NCBI GenBank assembly: GCA_902489965.1
Contig: CABUCA010000088.1
Location: 1 to 6,484, forward strand
Origin: an uncultured Collinsella sp.
GTDB lineage: Bacteria > Actinomycetota > Coriobacteriia > Coriobacteriales > Coriobacteriaceae
Direction: 5' to 3'
DNA: 6,484 nucleotides
Below, one piece after another: positions 6,351-6,484 of the stretch. A program made the position numbers and the translations under genes. The notes beneath the pieces were generated by a model. That model saw only the letters and a list, made by a program, of their open reading frames with translations, made no database searches and was not told the DNA's origin. The first letter of the stretch is position 1, and each line of letters starts with the position of its first letter.

Positions 6351-6484
6351 ATTTAAAGGTGGTGAAGATGAGCCGACCTGGGACATGGAATAGGTCATAG
6401 GCCGATAAATTTCGCAGCAGAGCGACTCCAACCATGTATCCTAAGTTCCGAGGGCTTTGGTATTTGGTCGATCGCGAGTTCCGC
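6351..6484. other. Right-edge sequence without a supported gene
   Basis: After the metK terminator this stretch is visibly less GC-rich than the genes. It holds the second copy of the 16-base mini-hairpin motif. Two minus-strand frames and one plus-strand frame stay open to the window edge for about 30 to 45 codons, so none can be preferred. It may be intergenic, or the tail of a minus-strand gene converging on metK. Confidence 0.4.
6410..6425 (+). repeat. Mini-hairpin motif, copy 2
   Basis: TTTCGCAGCAGAGCGA, differing from the copy at 69-84 at one of 16 positions; the difference lies in the loop, so the TCGC/GCGA pairing is kept. It sits in the gene-free right edge of the window. No long inverted arms are visible around it before the window ends. 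Confidence 0.5.

Noticed and set aside
6349..6484. Possible C-terminal end of a minus-strand gene converging on metK
   Set aside because: Two minus frames and one plus frame are all open to the edge, no motif is recognisable, and the longest overlaps the terminator T-tract, so coding cannot be supported.

Overview
The window holds four conserved housekeeping genes from a GC-rich bacterium. Protein style and gene content look most like a gut coriobacterium (Actinomycetota, Collinsella-like). That placement is a judgement from recognition, not a search. There is no phage, CRISPR array, transposase or accessory gene cluster.

Layout. Three genes lie on the minus strand and are read right to left: gltX (glutamyl-tRNA synthetase, 3237-4712), then priA (replication restart helicase, 694-3147), then def (peptide deformylase, 139-675). 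A hairpin terminator at 3179-3213 separates gltX from priA. priA and def are only 18 bases apart and are probably one transcript. On the plus strand, metK (S-adenosylmethionine synthetase, 4996-6276) diverges from gltX across a 283-base intergenic region and ends at a strong 15-bp hairpin terminator (6315-6350). The last 130 or so bases hold no gene I can support.

Function. The genes serve core information processing. GltX charges tRNA, Def removes the formyl group from new proteins, PriA restarts stalled forks, and MetK makes the methyl donor SAM. The priA-def order matches the priA-def-fmt arrangement known from other Gram-positive bacteria, but no fmt follows def within the 138 bases available.

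What stands out. (1) PriA begins with Met-Ala-Glu followed by QLSLF, which matches the consensus sliding-clamp (DnaN) binding pentapeptide, and then a long Ala/Pro/Glu-rich linker. This suggests a clamp-tethered PriA. (2) Two long inverted repeats of almost the same architecture (98 and 102 bases, arms of 29 and 33, loops of 40 and 36) but different arm sequence sit in the two largest intergenic spaces, one just after def and one between the gltX and metK promoters. They look like small non-autonomous REPIN/MITE-type elements. (3) A 16-base mini-hairpin motif occurs in the loop of the first element and again near the right edge. (4) The short metK leader carries a GC-rich hairpin directly upstream of the ribosome binding site.
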